Shown here piece after piece: positions 1 through 7,231 of a stretch of 64,000 bases of DNA (its first letter is position 1; each line of letters starts with the position of its first letter). Made by a program: the position numbers and the translations under genes. Where the stretch lies: contig NZ_AP025487.1 of the NCBI RefSeq assembly GCF_024347475.1, positions 1,054,001-1,118,000 on the forward strand. Reading direction: 5' to 3'. Origin of the DNA: Vibrio fortis. GTDB lineage: Bacteria; Pseudomonadota; Gammaproteobacteria; Enterobacterales; Vibrionaceae. The notes under the pieces are model-generated. The model saw nothing but the letters and a program-made list of their open reading frames with translations. It was not told the DNA's origin and did no database searches.

Positions 1-430
1 TGTATTTCTCAACATCACGAGCGTTGAAGATCTCTGGTGATGTGTCGGCGCGGTTAATATCGCGCGTCATTTGTTTAATCTGCTCTTCTTTCTGCACAAT
101 TGAAGACTCAATCTTGGCTTTGTCGGCTGCCGAATTGATATCTACAAGGGTGTATAGCACATCGCCTTTTTTCACATGTTGGTTGTGATCAACCATGATC
201 TTGTCGATCTGCTGGCCAAACACTGGAGACATGACTGCGTGAGGTGCTTTCACTGTGGTTGAGTTAGTGAGATCAACCGGTGCCCAAAGGCGTGAAATAA
301 CCGCCAGTACTGCAAGAATCAGCACACCACCAATCGCGGCCCATGTGTAGTTCTTAATGGTTTTCTTGAGTGCGCCTGTGGCAAATAGCGACCATACAAT
401 CAGGATGTATGGAATCATCATCTCTTTCAT
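1..430 (-). CDS. HlyD/EmrA-type membrane fusion protein, N-terminal part (runs off left edge)
   Basis: The reverse-strand frame opens with ATG at 430 and stays open to the window edge, giving about 143 residues. There is one membrane segment (about residues 27-46), then a periplasmic part with a biotinyl-lipoyl-like stretch (VKAPHAVMSPVFGQQIDKIM, then VKKGDVLYTL) and the start of a charged helical hairpin (KIESSIVQKEEQIKQM). This is the usual layout of the adaptor subunit of HlyD/EmrA/YibH-type efflux or secretion systems, which bridges an inner-membrane pump and an outer-membrane channel. Its ATG overlaps the stop codon of the upstream gene (TAATG), so the two genes are translationally coupled. 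The substrate cannot be told. Confidence 0.85.
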   Translation of the reverse strand, partial: MKEMMIPYILIVWSLFATGALKKTIKNYTWAAIGGVLILAVLAVISRLWAPVDLTNSTTVKAPHAVMSPVFGQQIDKIMVDHNQHVKKGDVLYTLVDINSAADKAKIESSIVQKEEQIKQMTRDINRADTSPEIFNARDVEKY

Positions 431-957
431 TATGCTGCCTCTTTTTCTGTACGAGGGGAGTTTTCACTGTTGGTTTGGCTTGGTGGTGTCGTAGGCGTGA
501 TTGGTTGGATACCACGGCGAATCACGTCACTGAGTGATTGACCAATGTGTTTCCAATTCGCCAGCGCAATAACCAGTGCGATAACCCAGAAAGTTTTGCT
601 GATAAATAGGCCACAGAGTGAGAGAGCGAATACGATCTGTACATGGGCACTTTTGTGCTCTTTTGCTTTATGAACGCCGAGTTCGTGCAATTGCCATAAA
701 CCGTAGATAGCCGCTAGTGTGACAGCCAAGGTGACGGCAAATAGGTAGCCAGAGAAGTATTCTGATTGGAAGAAGTTCATCATCATCTCATTTGGATGGT
801 TGTTGAACTGAGTGAGGTCGATGTCTTTTGAGTGAATCTTGCCTAATGGAGCGAGAGCCCATGCACCCGCCACCATGACGACCATAAATAGACAGAATTT
901 CACTAGCACCATGACGATGGCGAAGATCTTCTGCAATACAATTTTTAGGAATTTCAT
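430..957 (-). CDS. small inner-membrane protein encoded ahead of the HlyD-type gene
   Basis: 175 residues. There is a strongly hydrophobic N-terminal segment (about 8-36), two or three more membrane segments (about 70-92 and 107-135), and a Pro/Ser/Thr-rich cytoplasmic tail ending near EKEAA. The stop codon overlaps the ATG of the HlyD-type gene, so it is the first gene of a two-gene or longer operon. I do not recognise a characterised family. By position it resembles the small membrane partner that often precedes HlyD genes (compare YibI before YibH in E. coli), but I see no clear sequence match. A role in the same efflux system is inference. Confidence 0.7.
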   Translation of the reverse strand: MKFLKIVLQKIFAIVMVLVKFCLFMVVMVAGAWALAPLGKIHSKDIDLTQFNNHPNEMMMNFFQSEYFSGYLFAVTLAVTLAAIYGLWQLHELGVHKAKEHKSAHVQIVFALSLCGLFISKTFWVIALVIALANWKHIGQSLSDVIRRGIQPITPTTPPSQTNSENSPRTEKEAA

Positions 958-1151
958 ATCTCTACCTATTAATCTAACAAGTGAGAATCAGGCCTAGAGT
1001 GTCATGTGGCACTTTACAAATTGATGGTTATTACACAGCTAATGAAGCTGAATAGGTGACCAAAAGGCGTTGTCGAAAGTGGCATTGTTGAATCTAAGCA
1101 ACGAATTCTCAGTACATTGGGGAGTTATCCCCGAACAAACAAGCCGTGCTA

Positions 1152-1204
1152 AATCGCCACGCTTAGAAATAGAAAACAATGTACATAACGTTAATGTGGC
1201 GATT
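1152..1204. repeat. inverted repeat with 9-bp perfect arms
   Basis: AATCGCCAC at 1152-1160 is exactly complementary to GTGGCGATT at 1196-1204, with a 35-nt AT-rich loop. CAAG and CTTG lie further out on each side, suggesting a longer, decayed inverted structure. It could be a relic of a small mobile element or a regulatory hairpin; the sequence does not decide. Confidence 0.4.
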
Positions 1205-1314
1205 CCGTGCCTTGATGCATTTATTTGTATTTTGTTTCGTGGTCGGATTAATTTGTTAGAAGGATAATAAGAAGACTATTTGAGCGGATCTACGAAGAAT
1301 TACGATTTAGTAAT

Positions 1315-1328
1315 ATCGTAATTACGAT
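1315..1328. promoter_or_regulatory. palindrome ATCGTA-AT-TACGAT, distal copy
   Basis: A perfect 6-bp inverted repeat with a 2-bp spacer. The same arms recur at 1629-1642, immediately in front of the LysR gene. Two copies of one palindrome about 315 bp apart suggest paired binding sites for one regulator, possibly the LysR protein itself. Confidence 0.45.
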
Positions 1329-1627
1329 GGATCTGTAGGGGCTCTAATAGTGGAGTTGAATTAATTTGAAAGCGATCAACTCGGCTTACTGATCTTTTTA
1401 CAATAGGTTATTTGAGATCAAAGAAGCGGAGAATTTGGGAGCCCATTGAGCCCTGTTTATTCCTCGTATTTATAAACATTATTACAATCAAGAAAGCCAA
1501 TTGCCACAATGTTAATGGCGACTAAGATAGGGATAAAGCTTGCCGAAAGTTGAGCTTAATCAACCGTGTTCATTAGCCGACTTGAGGATATGTGGTGCAC
1601 TCATTAGTGCTATCATTGTGATTGTAA

Positions 1628-1661
1628 TATCGTAAATACGATACTATGGTGAGCATAGTAT
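1628..1661. promoter_or_regulatory. overlapping operator-like inverted repeats before the LysR gene
   Basis: Positions 1628-1643 read TATCGTA-AA-TACGATA, a perfect 7-bp inverted repeat. It overlaps a second perfect inverted repeat at 1641-1661, ATACTATG-GTGAG-CATAGTAT (8-bp arms, 5-bp spacer). The second one ends 17 bp before the LysR start codon. This arrangement fits autoregulation, which is an inference. Confidence 0.55.
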
Positions 1662-1678
1662 GATACTAAGGATGAGCT

Positions 1679-2614
1679 ATGAGTAACGACATTCCAAATT
1701 TCAATCTGTTAGCTGTGTTTTCAGCGGTGATGGAACAGGGCAGTTTGAGTAAGGCAGCGAGTCAGCTTAGTACCAATCAATCAACCATCAGCACATCGTT
1801 GAGCCGCCTTAAAAAAGAGGTAGGTCAAGAACTGTTTGTTCGCAAAGGGCGTGGTGTCGTGCCTACGTCTTATTCGTTAATGCTCTATCAACAAATTAAG
1901 GCGCCGATCGAACAGTTGAATAGCGTATTCAGTTCCATGTCTGAGTTTGAGCCACTCAGTTCACATCGTAAATTTCTTCTTTCTAGTCCAGAACATATAC
2001 AGTGGATACTACTTGATCATTTTGCTGCGCAACCTAATAAAAACCTGAGATTGGATGTGTTTGATCAAGACGATAGTGATGAGCGAGTTTATGAGGACCT
2101 GTTGACCAATAAATACGATGCGATGATCGATATTTTGGTTCCGGAGCATCCCAGTATAGAGAGTGCTCTCATCATGGAGAGTGACTTTGTGATTGTCTGT
2201 CGTGAGGAACATCCAAGGATTCAAGGCAGTTTGTCACTAGAGCAGTTTATGCAAGAGAAACATGCGGTCTTAGAGCGAAAGCGTCGTAAAGTGAGGAGTT
2301 TGAATCATTACACCTCTTTGGACTTGTCCAAAAGAGAGATCGTTTTTCGAGCTCGATCCTTATTCAGTATTATTTTATTGGTCAGCCAGTCAGATTGTAT
2401 TGCCGCTTTACCTACCTCAATGGCGCTGCAATTCCAAGAACAGTTGAAGTTACAAGTTCATGAGCCTCCATTTGATTTTGACCCTATTGCCCATCATCTC
2501 ATCTGGTTGAAACGCAACAACGCTGACCCAGCACATCGTTGGTTTAGGGAACAGGTGCTTAGTACGTCTCAAAAAATGTCTGACGTACATAAAGATAAGA
2601 TCCTGCATTTCTAG
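1679..2614 (+). CDS. LysR-family transcriptional regulator
   Basis: 311 residues, normal for the family. An N-terminal winged helix-turn-helix covers about residues 7-65 (FNLLAVFSAVMEQGSLSKAA, then STISTSLSRLKKEVGQELFV). A LysR substrate-binding domain follows to the C-terminus. The start is supported by AAGGA just upstream (1668-1672). The gene stands alone: the HlyD operon is divergent but about 720 bp away, and gloA-nemA begins 257 bp downstream on the same strand. Either could be a target. The perfect inverted repeats directly upstream are candidate binding sites. The effector is unknown. Confidence 0.85.
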   Translation: MSNDIPNFNLLAVFSAVMEQGSLSKAASQLSTNQSTISTSLSRLKKEVGQELFVRKGRGVVPTSYSLMLYQQIKAPIEQLNSVFSSMSEFEPLSSHRKFLLSSPEHIQWILLDHFAAQPNKNLRLDVFDQDDSDERVYEDLLTNKYDAMIDILVPEHPSIESALIMESDFVIVCREEHPRIQGSLSLEQFMQEKHAVLERKRRKVRSLNHYTSLDLSKREIVFRARSLFSIILLVSQSDCIAALPTSMALQFQEQLKLQVHEPPFDFDPIAHHLIWLKRNNADPAHRWFREQVLSTSQKMSDVHKDKILHF

Positions 2615-2653
2615 TAAAGCTGTCTGTTATTGGTAGCCATCTAATTATCATTG

Positions 2654-2684
2654 AGCCCACCGCCAACGGTGCGATGGGCTTCAC
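2654..2684 (+). terminator. possible weak terminator after the LysR gene
   Basis: AGCCCA (2654-2659) pairs with TGGGCT (2675-2680), but only a short, broken T run follows, so termination strength is doubtful. Confidence 0.3.
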
Positions 2685-2871
2685 TCTACGTTCTTCCGTT
2701 CATTATTCACGTGCATCGATTCGATAACAAAAAATTATTAGATTGAGAACTAATGATAATTTCACGTCCGTGAGCTAACTGGATAAGATTCACCTCAACA
2801 AATGGCCAATGCAAGAGCAGTGGACCACACAGTATTTTTAACCGCTGATCGGTACCCAATAAGGTGAAATT

Positions 2872-3252
2872 ATGAAGTTCCTACACACTATGATTCGCGT
2901 CGCTGACTTAGAAAAATCGATTGAGTTCTACACTAAGGTGTTGGGCATGAAAGAGTTAGAGCGTCACGAAAATAAGGAATATCGATACACTCTTGTGTTT
3001 GTTGGTTATGAGCAAGGTGGTACGACAATCGAACTGACTTACAACTGGGACACCAACGAATACGAAATGGGTAACGCTTTTGGTCACTTAGCACTAGGTG
3101 TAGAGGACATCTACTCGGCATGTGCTGACATTAAAGCGCTGGGTGGCAATGTTTCTCGTGAGCCGGGCCCTGTTCTCGGTGGTACAACGCACATCGCGTT
3201 TGTAAAAGATCCTGATGGCTACGCTATCGAACTGATTCAGCTAGAAAAATAA
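2872..3252 (+). CDS. gloA: lactoylglutathione lyase (glyoxalase I)
   Basis: 126 residues, slightly shorter at the C-terminus than the roughly 135-residue E. coli enzyme. Glyoxalase I isomerises the hemithioacetal of methylglyoxal and glutathione to S-lactoylglutathione in the cytoplasm, using Ni2+ or Zn2+. The four metal ligands are visible: H5 in KFLHTM, E54 in TTIELTY, H72 in FGHLALG and E120 in YAIELI. AAGGTGAAATT precedes the ATG. nemA follows 13 bp after the stop. In E. coli the same two genes sit together as nemRA-gloA, a response to reactive electrophiles, so this is very likely a detoxification operon. No nemR is adjacent here. Confidence 0.92.
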   Translation: MKFLHTMIRVADLEKSIEFYTKVLGMKELERHENKEYRYTLVFVGYEQGGTTIELTYNWDTNEYEMGNAFGHLALGVEDIYSACADIKALGGNVSREPGPVLGGTTHIAFVKDPDGYAIELIQLEK

Positions 3253-3265
3253 TAAGGGCAGAAAA

Positions 3266-4363
3266 ATGAAAGACGCACTATTTCAACCAATTCAATTAGG
3301 TTCATTGACTCTAGCAAACCGTATTGTGATGCCTCCAATGACACGCTCTCGTGCTACACAACCGGGTAATATCGCAAATGAGATGATGGCTGAATATTAC
3401 GCTCAGCGTGCTTCTGCTGGCCTTATTATCGCTGAAGGCACTCAGATCTCGCCAATGGGCCAAGGCTACGCATGGACTCCGGGTATTTATACTCAAGAGC
3501 AAATCGCTGGCTGGAAAAAAGTAACAGATGCTGTACATGAGAAGAACGGTAAAATCTTCGCACAATTATGGCACGTTGGTCGTGTGACGCACCCAGATAA
3601 CATTGGTGGTGAACAGCCAATTTCGTCATCTGCATTGAAAGCAGAAAATGTAAAAGTATTCATCGATAACGGTACTGACGAACCGGGCTTTGTTGAGGTG
3701 GTTGAGCCACGTGAAATGACCAAAGATGACATCAAAATGGTTATCGAACAGTACCGTCAAGCGGCACTCAACGCGATTGAAGCAGGTTTTGATGGCATCG
3801 AACTTCACGCTGCAAACGGCTACTTAGTCAACCAGTTCATCGATTCTGAAGCGAATAACCGCACAGATGAATACGGTGGTTCAATTGAAAATCGTCTGCG
3901 TTTTCTAGGGGAAGTGGTTGAAGCTATGGTTGATGCCATTGGTGCTGATCGTGTTGGTGTTCGCCTTGCACCATTCACATCATTGAATGGTACGGTTGAT
4001 GCAACACCAGTAGAGACTTACACAGCAGCGGCAGCGCTACTCAACCTCTACAAGATTGTTTACTTGCACATCGCTGAAGTTGATTGGGATGATGCACCAG
4101 AAACACCGAAAGCATTTAAAAAAGCAGTTCGTGAAGCGTACCAAGGTGTGTTGATTTGGGCTGGTCGTTACGACAGCGATCGTGGTGAAGAAGCTGTGGC
4201 AGAAGGTACAGCGGACATGATCGGTTTTGGTCGCCCATTTGTGGCGAACCCAGATTTACCAGCGCGTATCCAAAACGGTTACCCATTGGCTGCGCACGAT
4301 CCAAATACACTGTTTGGCGGTGCTGAAAAAGGTCTAACCGATTACCCAGAATATACTGCCTAA
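3266..4363 (+). CDS. nemA: alkene reductase of the Old Yellow Enzyme family (NemA-like)
   Basis: 365 residues, the normal length for OYE proteins. It is an FMN-dependent NAD(P)H reductase acting on activated C=C bonds such as N-ethylmaleimide, enones and nitro compounds. Visible features are the N-terminal barrel strand with the FMN-contacting MPPMTRSRA motif, the substrate-binding HAANGYLVNQF motif near residues 181-191 and the phosphate-binding end GFGRPFVANPDLP. A good ribosome site (AAGGGCAG) precedes the ATG. It forms an operon with gloA and is followed by a strong terminator at 4402-4433. The physiological substrate is not shown by the sequence. Confidence 0.92.
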   Translation: MKDALFQPIQLGSLTLANRIVMPPMTRSRATQPGNIANEMMAEYYAQRASAGLIIAEGTQISPMGQGYAWTPGIYTQEQIAGWKKVTDAVHEKNGKIFAQLWHVGRVTHPDNIGGEQPISSSALKAENVKVFIDNGTDEPGFVEVVEPREMTKDDIKMVIEQYRQAALNAIEAGFDGIELHAANGYLVNQFIDSEANNRTDEYGGSIENRLRFLGEVVEAMVDAIGADRVGVRLAPFTSLNGTVDATPVETYTAAAALLNLYKIVYLHIAEVDWDDAPETPKAFKKAVREAYQGVLIWAGRYDSDRGEEAVAEGTADMIGFGRPFVANPDLPARIQNGYPLAAHDPNTLFGGAEKGLTDYPEYTA

Positions 4364-4401
4364 GTCATAAAGACGGTTTATACTGTTGTACGTTGTAAAT
4401 T

Positions 4402-4433
4402 AGCAACCTTGCTTACGCGGGGTTGCTTTTTTT
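4402..4433 (+). terminator. rho-independent terminator of gloA-nemA
   Basis: AGCAACC (4402-4408) pairs with GGTTGCT (4421-4427), followed by seven T residues. Confidence 0.85.
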
Positions 4434-4483
4434 GTTCATGCTCAGGTGATTATCAGGTTGAGCACGCTCTAGGGTTAGGATTC

Positions 4484-5347
4484 ATGAAGCTAAAAGCACT
4501 CGGTGGTGAGGTTTATCTATTAGGCGCAACGTTATTGGCCGCTGTCGGGTGGATTGCGTCAAAGTTGGTGGTATTGGAGATGCCGGGCCCTCTGTTCATC
4601 GGTGTGCGCTTTTTTATCGCGAGCTTGATTCTTCTTCCGTTCTGTTTTCGTCTGATTCGTCAATTAAGCTGGTCGCAGTTGTTTGGAATTGCAGGTGTCG
4701 GTCTGATTTTATCTGGCTCACTTCAGGTATGGGTATATGCAGTTTCGATTACGGATAGCTTGTCTGAAGGGGCGTTTATTACCAGCCTAGCAATGATCAT
4801 TGCGCCGTTTGTCTCGTGGCTGATTTTCCGCGTGAAACCAAATCGCGCGTTCTGGTTGTCGTTTCCTATCTCGATCATCGGGATGTTATTGCTGACGTTA
4901 ACCAATGGTTGGGTGTTTGAAGAGAGTCAGGTCTACTTTCTACTCGCTTCCATTATGTTGTCACTGCATTTTGTTATGAACAAACGTGTGACCAACAATG
5001 TGAAGCCGATTGCTTCTATCTGTATCCAACTCTTTATGGTTGGCATTAGCGGGATGATCTTTGCCGGAGCGACTGGCCAACCAGATTTTGAGATTACGAG
5101 TTCATTGATACTCTGGTTTACAGTGTCGGCGGTGGTTGCGACAGCGATTCGTTACTTGTTGCAAACGGTAGGGCAGCACTCCGTGAATATGGAAGTAGGA
5201 GCTCTAATTATGATTCTGGAGCCTGTTTGGACGCTGATCTTAAGTGTGACAATGCTTGGTGAGACAGTTGAGCTGCAAAAGCTTATTGGCGGAGCGGTGA
5301 TTATTGGGGCACTGTTTTGTTATATTCGTTTGTCGAGAAAAGGCTAG
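4484..5347 (+). CDS. DMT-superfamily (EamA) transporter
   Basis: 287 residues from the chosen ATG at 4484, which has TTAGGA four bases upstream. An in-frame start at 4409 would place the first codons inside the nemA terminator hairpin and is rejected. The protein has about ten membrane segments in two EamA repeats, typical of drug/metabolite exporters in the inner membrane. The exported compound is unknown. The gene is monocistronic, lying between terminators at 4402 and 5343, and it converges with marR. Confidence 0.85.
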   Translation: MKLKALGGEVYLLGATLLAAVGWIASKLVVLEMPGPLFIGVRFFIASLILLPFCFRLIRQLSWSQLFGIAGVGLILSGSLQVWVYAVSITDSLSEGAFITSLAMIIAPFVSWLIFRVKPNRAFWLSFPISIIGMLLLTLTNGWVFEESQVYFLLASIMLSLHFVMNKRVTNNVKPIASICIQLFMVGISGMIFAGATGQPDFEITSSLILWFTVSAVVATAIRYLLQTVGQHSVNMEVGALIMILEPVWTLILSVTMLGETVELQKLIGGAVIIGALFCYIRLSRKG

Positions 5348-5374
5348 ATACTTATCAATGGATGAGTATCTAGC
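5343..5374. terminator. bidirectional hairpin between the DMT gene and marR
   Basis: GCTAGATACTTATC pairs along its length with GATGAGTATCTAGC around an AATG loop, with one G-U pair. It overlaps the DMT stop codon and is followed by TTTAG. It can serve the convergent genes on both sides. Confidence 0.7.
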
Positions 5375-5388
5375 TTTAGCCTCATTGC

Positions 5389-5817
5389 TTACATTGAGCG
5401 AACCATCTTTTGAAGCAATCGGATCATCTCTTGTTGTTCGTCTTCTTCCAGCAAATTTAAGTATTTATTATTGATACTAATTGGGATTGGAATCAGTTTT
5501 TCCTCTAGGGCTTTCCCTTTCTTTGTCAGGTAAATTCGAAACGAGCGACGACTGTCTGGGTCGACTCTTCGTTCAACGAGTTGTAATTTTTCCAGTTTGT
5601 CCAAAGTTCGAGTAGTGGTCGAGTTTTCTACTTTCGACTTTGCGGCAATATCTCTTTGTGTGATCCCTTCTTCTTCCCACAAGCACATAAGAGTTGGCCA
5701 TAGAGCGATGGTTAAGCCGTGTTTTTTTAACTCTTTATCAAAGTCTTTGCCGGCATTAAGGGCTAGAACATTGATCATCCAACCAAAACTTTTTTGTCTA
5801 TCAAACGTCTCAGACAT
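5389..5817 (-). CDS. MarR-family transcriptional regulator
   Basis: 142 residues, typical. The winged helix-turn-helix is visible at about residues 53-100 (ITQRDIAAKSKVENSTTTRT, then LVERRVDPDSRRSFRIYLTK, the wing). It lies 14 bp downstream of the cytochrome b gene on the same strand, so the two are almost certainly co-transcribed. MarR proteins bind short palindromes in divergent promoters, and a 54-bp palindrome with the core AGTTGCAATTGCAACT lies at 6501-6554 in front of this operon and the divergent cytochrome c gene. Autoregulation and joint control of both cytochromes is therefore likely (inference). There is no conserved N-terminal cysteine of the OhrR type. Confidence 0.88.
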   Translation of the reverse strand: MSETFDRQKSFGWMINVLALNAGKDFDKELKKHGLTIALWPTLMCLWEEEGITQRDIAAKSKVENSTTTRTLDKLEKLQLVERRVDPDSRRSFRIYLTKKGKALEEKLIPIPISINNKYLNLLEEDEQQEMIRLLQKMVRSM

Positions 5818-5831
5818 TATCGAATACCTAT

Positions 5832-6473
5832 CTAGAATAGTGATACTACAACTATTGTCATCGTAACTAATACCGCTGCAATTAGCACGATAAAAGCTTT
5901 TGTATTCGAGGCAAAGTGCAAAACATCATCAGGGTTGGTTTGCACATCACCTGAATTCATCGCTTTTCGTCCGCTGATCATCGCCCAAACTAATGGCTTT
6001 GAGCGCAATTTGTAGATAACGATAGCAAGTAGGTGAAGAACCACAAACGCCACTAAAGCCCTTGCTGCAATTACATGAATCGTCACCATGATGTCGAACA
6101 GGTCATCCGTTAATATTTGTCCAAGCAGGTTATCTAGTAAACCCGCAATGATAATGCCGCTTAAACACTGAATCGTTAAGGTGCCGATCATCGCGAACAC
6201 CATCCACGCTCCAATAGGGTTATGACCATGTCGGTTAGATCCTTTACCCGAAAGGTATCGAAGGATCGTTTTTGGCGAAGAGATAAATTGAGCAAAACGA
6301 CTGGTGTCACTTCCTACAACGCCCCAAACAATACGCCAAAGCAACAGCGCGAATAAGGCTAGGCCTAGATAGATATGTGGCCCTTTTCCATTGAAGCCAG
6401 ATGCAGCGAGTCCAACAAATAGAGCCGCCTGTAGCCAATGATATAGGCGAGTAGGTAAGTCCCAAATCTTCAT
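5832..6473 (-). CDS. cytochrome b561-type inner-membrane dihaem protein
   Basis: 213 residues with about four core membrane segments plus a C-terminal one. Candidate haem-ligand histidines are H12 (RLYHWLQ), H33 (GPHIYLG), one in VTIHVIAAR and one in VVLHLLAI. This is the layout of the cytochrome b561 / Ni-Fe-hydrogenase cytochrome b group, which carries electrons between quinol and a periplasmic cytochrome c. The partner is probably the divergent cytochrome c'-like protein at 6595-7164. The gene is first in a two-gene operon with marR. Its physiological electron donor and acceptor are unknown. Confidence 0.88.
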   Translation of the reverse strand: MKIWDLPTRLYHWLQAALFVGLAASGFNGKGPHIYLGLALFALLLWRIVWGVVGSDTSRFAQFISSPKTILRYLSGKGSNRHGHNPIGAWMVFAMIGTLTIQCLSGIIIAGLLDNLLGQILTDDLFDIMVTIHVIAARALVAFVVLHLLAIVIYKLRSKPLVWAMISGRKAMNSGDVQTNPDDVLHFASNTKAFIVLIAAVLVTMTIVVVSLF

Positions 6474-6500
6474 AATGTCATTCCAAAGTAACTAGGTTTA

Positions 6501-6554
6501 ATTTAATTTACACAGCAATAGTTGCAATTGCAACTGTTGCTGTGTAAATTAAAT
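6501..6554. promoter_or_regulatory. 54-bp near-perfect palindrome with two mirrored promoters
   Basis: The centre lies between 6527 and 6528. Of 27 base pairs across the dyad only one (6519/6536) fails. The core AGTTGCAA-TTGCAACT (6520-6535) looks like a MarR operator. Each strand reads TTGCAA, a 17-bp spacer, then TAAATT (plus strand: 6522-6527 and 6545-6550), which fits a sigma-70 promoter firing outward in both directions. The edges are 40 bp from the cytochrome c start and 27 bp from the cytochrome b start. The promoter assignment is an inference from spacing and hexamers. Confidence 0.75.
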
Positions 6555-6594
6555 GGCGTTGAGTTGATGACCTTTGATTGAAAGAGAGTGAATA

Positions 6595-7164
6595 ATGAAA
6601 AAACTGACCAATATCCCTTTGAATTTCTTTACACCTATTTGTGTTTCTCAGTTCTTGAATACTGACAAACCTGTACCTAGCGCGAAAAAAATGTATTCTC
6701 GTGTGAGACTTTGCTTGCGTGAGGTATCTTTATCAGCCTTGCTTTTAGCCGTGTTCGCAATCGGGGCTCCCGTGACGGCAAAGGCTTCGTTGGAAGTCGG
6801 TGACCCGATTGAAGCTCGCCAACAAGCGTTTCAATCCATAGAAGAAACGAGCGATGAGGTCAGTTCAATGTTGAGAAAGAGCAATCCAGACTGGGCACAA
6901 CTGCAAGAAGCCAGTCGAGCTTTGGTTACGCAAAGTGACATACTGATGGTGAGTTTTGATAAAGGAAGCGAAGGCGGTAAAGCCAAGAAAGATATCTGGA
7001 GCAAGCCAGTAAAATTTGAACGTTTGCTGCTTGAGATGAACGAAGGTTACCAAGAGCTGCTACAGGCGAGTTTAGAACAGAACATCTCTGGTGCGGAAAG
7101 TGGGTTAGATAAAGCCAATGGAACCTGTCGAGCATGTCATCGAAGCTATCGCTCTCGTTGGTAA
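6595..7164 (+). CDS. periplasmic cytochrome c' / c-556-like protein
   Basis: 189 residues. One haem c site lies at the extreme C-terminus (CRACHRSYR, CxxCH), with a preceding helical domain. This is the cytochrome c'/c-556 four-helix-bundle layout. Export is expected from a hydrophobic segment at about residues 46-62 (LSALLLAVFAIGAPVTAKAS). That segment lies unusually far in for a signal peptide, so an alternative start at M32 (6688, MYSRVRLC) gives a more ordinary leader. The first ATG, however, has the better ribosome site (AAAGAGAG). The gene is divergent from cytochrome b-marR across a shared palindromic promoter. Its likely role is electron exchange with that cytochrome b, or NO/redox sensing as known for some c' cytochromes; neither is proven. 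Confidence 0.85.
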   Translation: MKKLTNIPLNFFTPICVSQFLNTDKPVPSAKKMYSRVRLCLREVSLSALLLAVFAIGAPVTAKASLEVGDPIEARQQAFQSIEETSDEVSSMLRKSNPDWAQLQEASRALVTQSDILMVSFDKGSEGGKAKKDIWSKPVKFERLLLEMNEGYQELLQASLEQNISGAESGLDKANGTCRACHRSYRSRW

Positions 7165-7165
7165 A

Positions 7166-7208
7166 TCATCAACGCCCAAGAGTGTTCACTGTTGGGCGTT
7201 TTGATGTT
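7166..7208. terminator. terminator between the cytochrome c gene and the outer-membrane gene
   Basis: AACGCCCAA (7171-7179) pairs with TTGGGCGTT (7192-7200), with an inner AGTG/CACT extension and outer CATC/GATG pairs. A TTTT run follows the plus-strand arm. Confidence 0.75.
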
Positions 7209-7231
7209 TGAATCGAGTAAAGGTTTAGAAT

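Larger units (their letters stand above)
958..1678. other. 721-bp stretch without a convincing gene
   Basis: This lies between the divergent HlyD operon and the LysR gene. A 65-codon frame at 1070-1267 starts with TTG, has no ribosome-binding site and no recognisable composition, and is not accepted. The region holds several inverted repeats (1152-1204, 1315-1328, 1597-1610, 1628-1661). It must also carry the promoters of both flanking transcription units. Confidence 0.6.

Noticed and set aside
1070..1267. 65-codon frame in the gap before the LysR gene
   Set aside because: It starts with TTG, has no ribosome-binding site, overlaps an inverted repeat and shows no protein-like pattern.
4409..4483. 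Longer N-terminus for the DMT transporter
   Set aside because: The extra codons lie in the stem of the nemA terminator and the downstream ATG has a good ribosome site.
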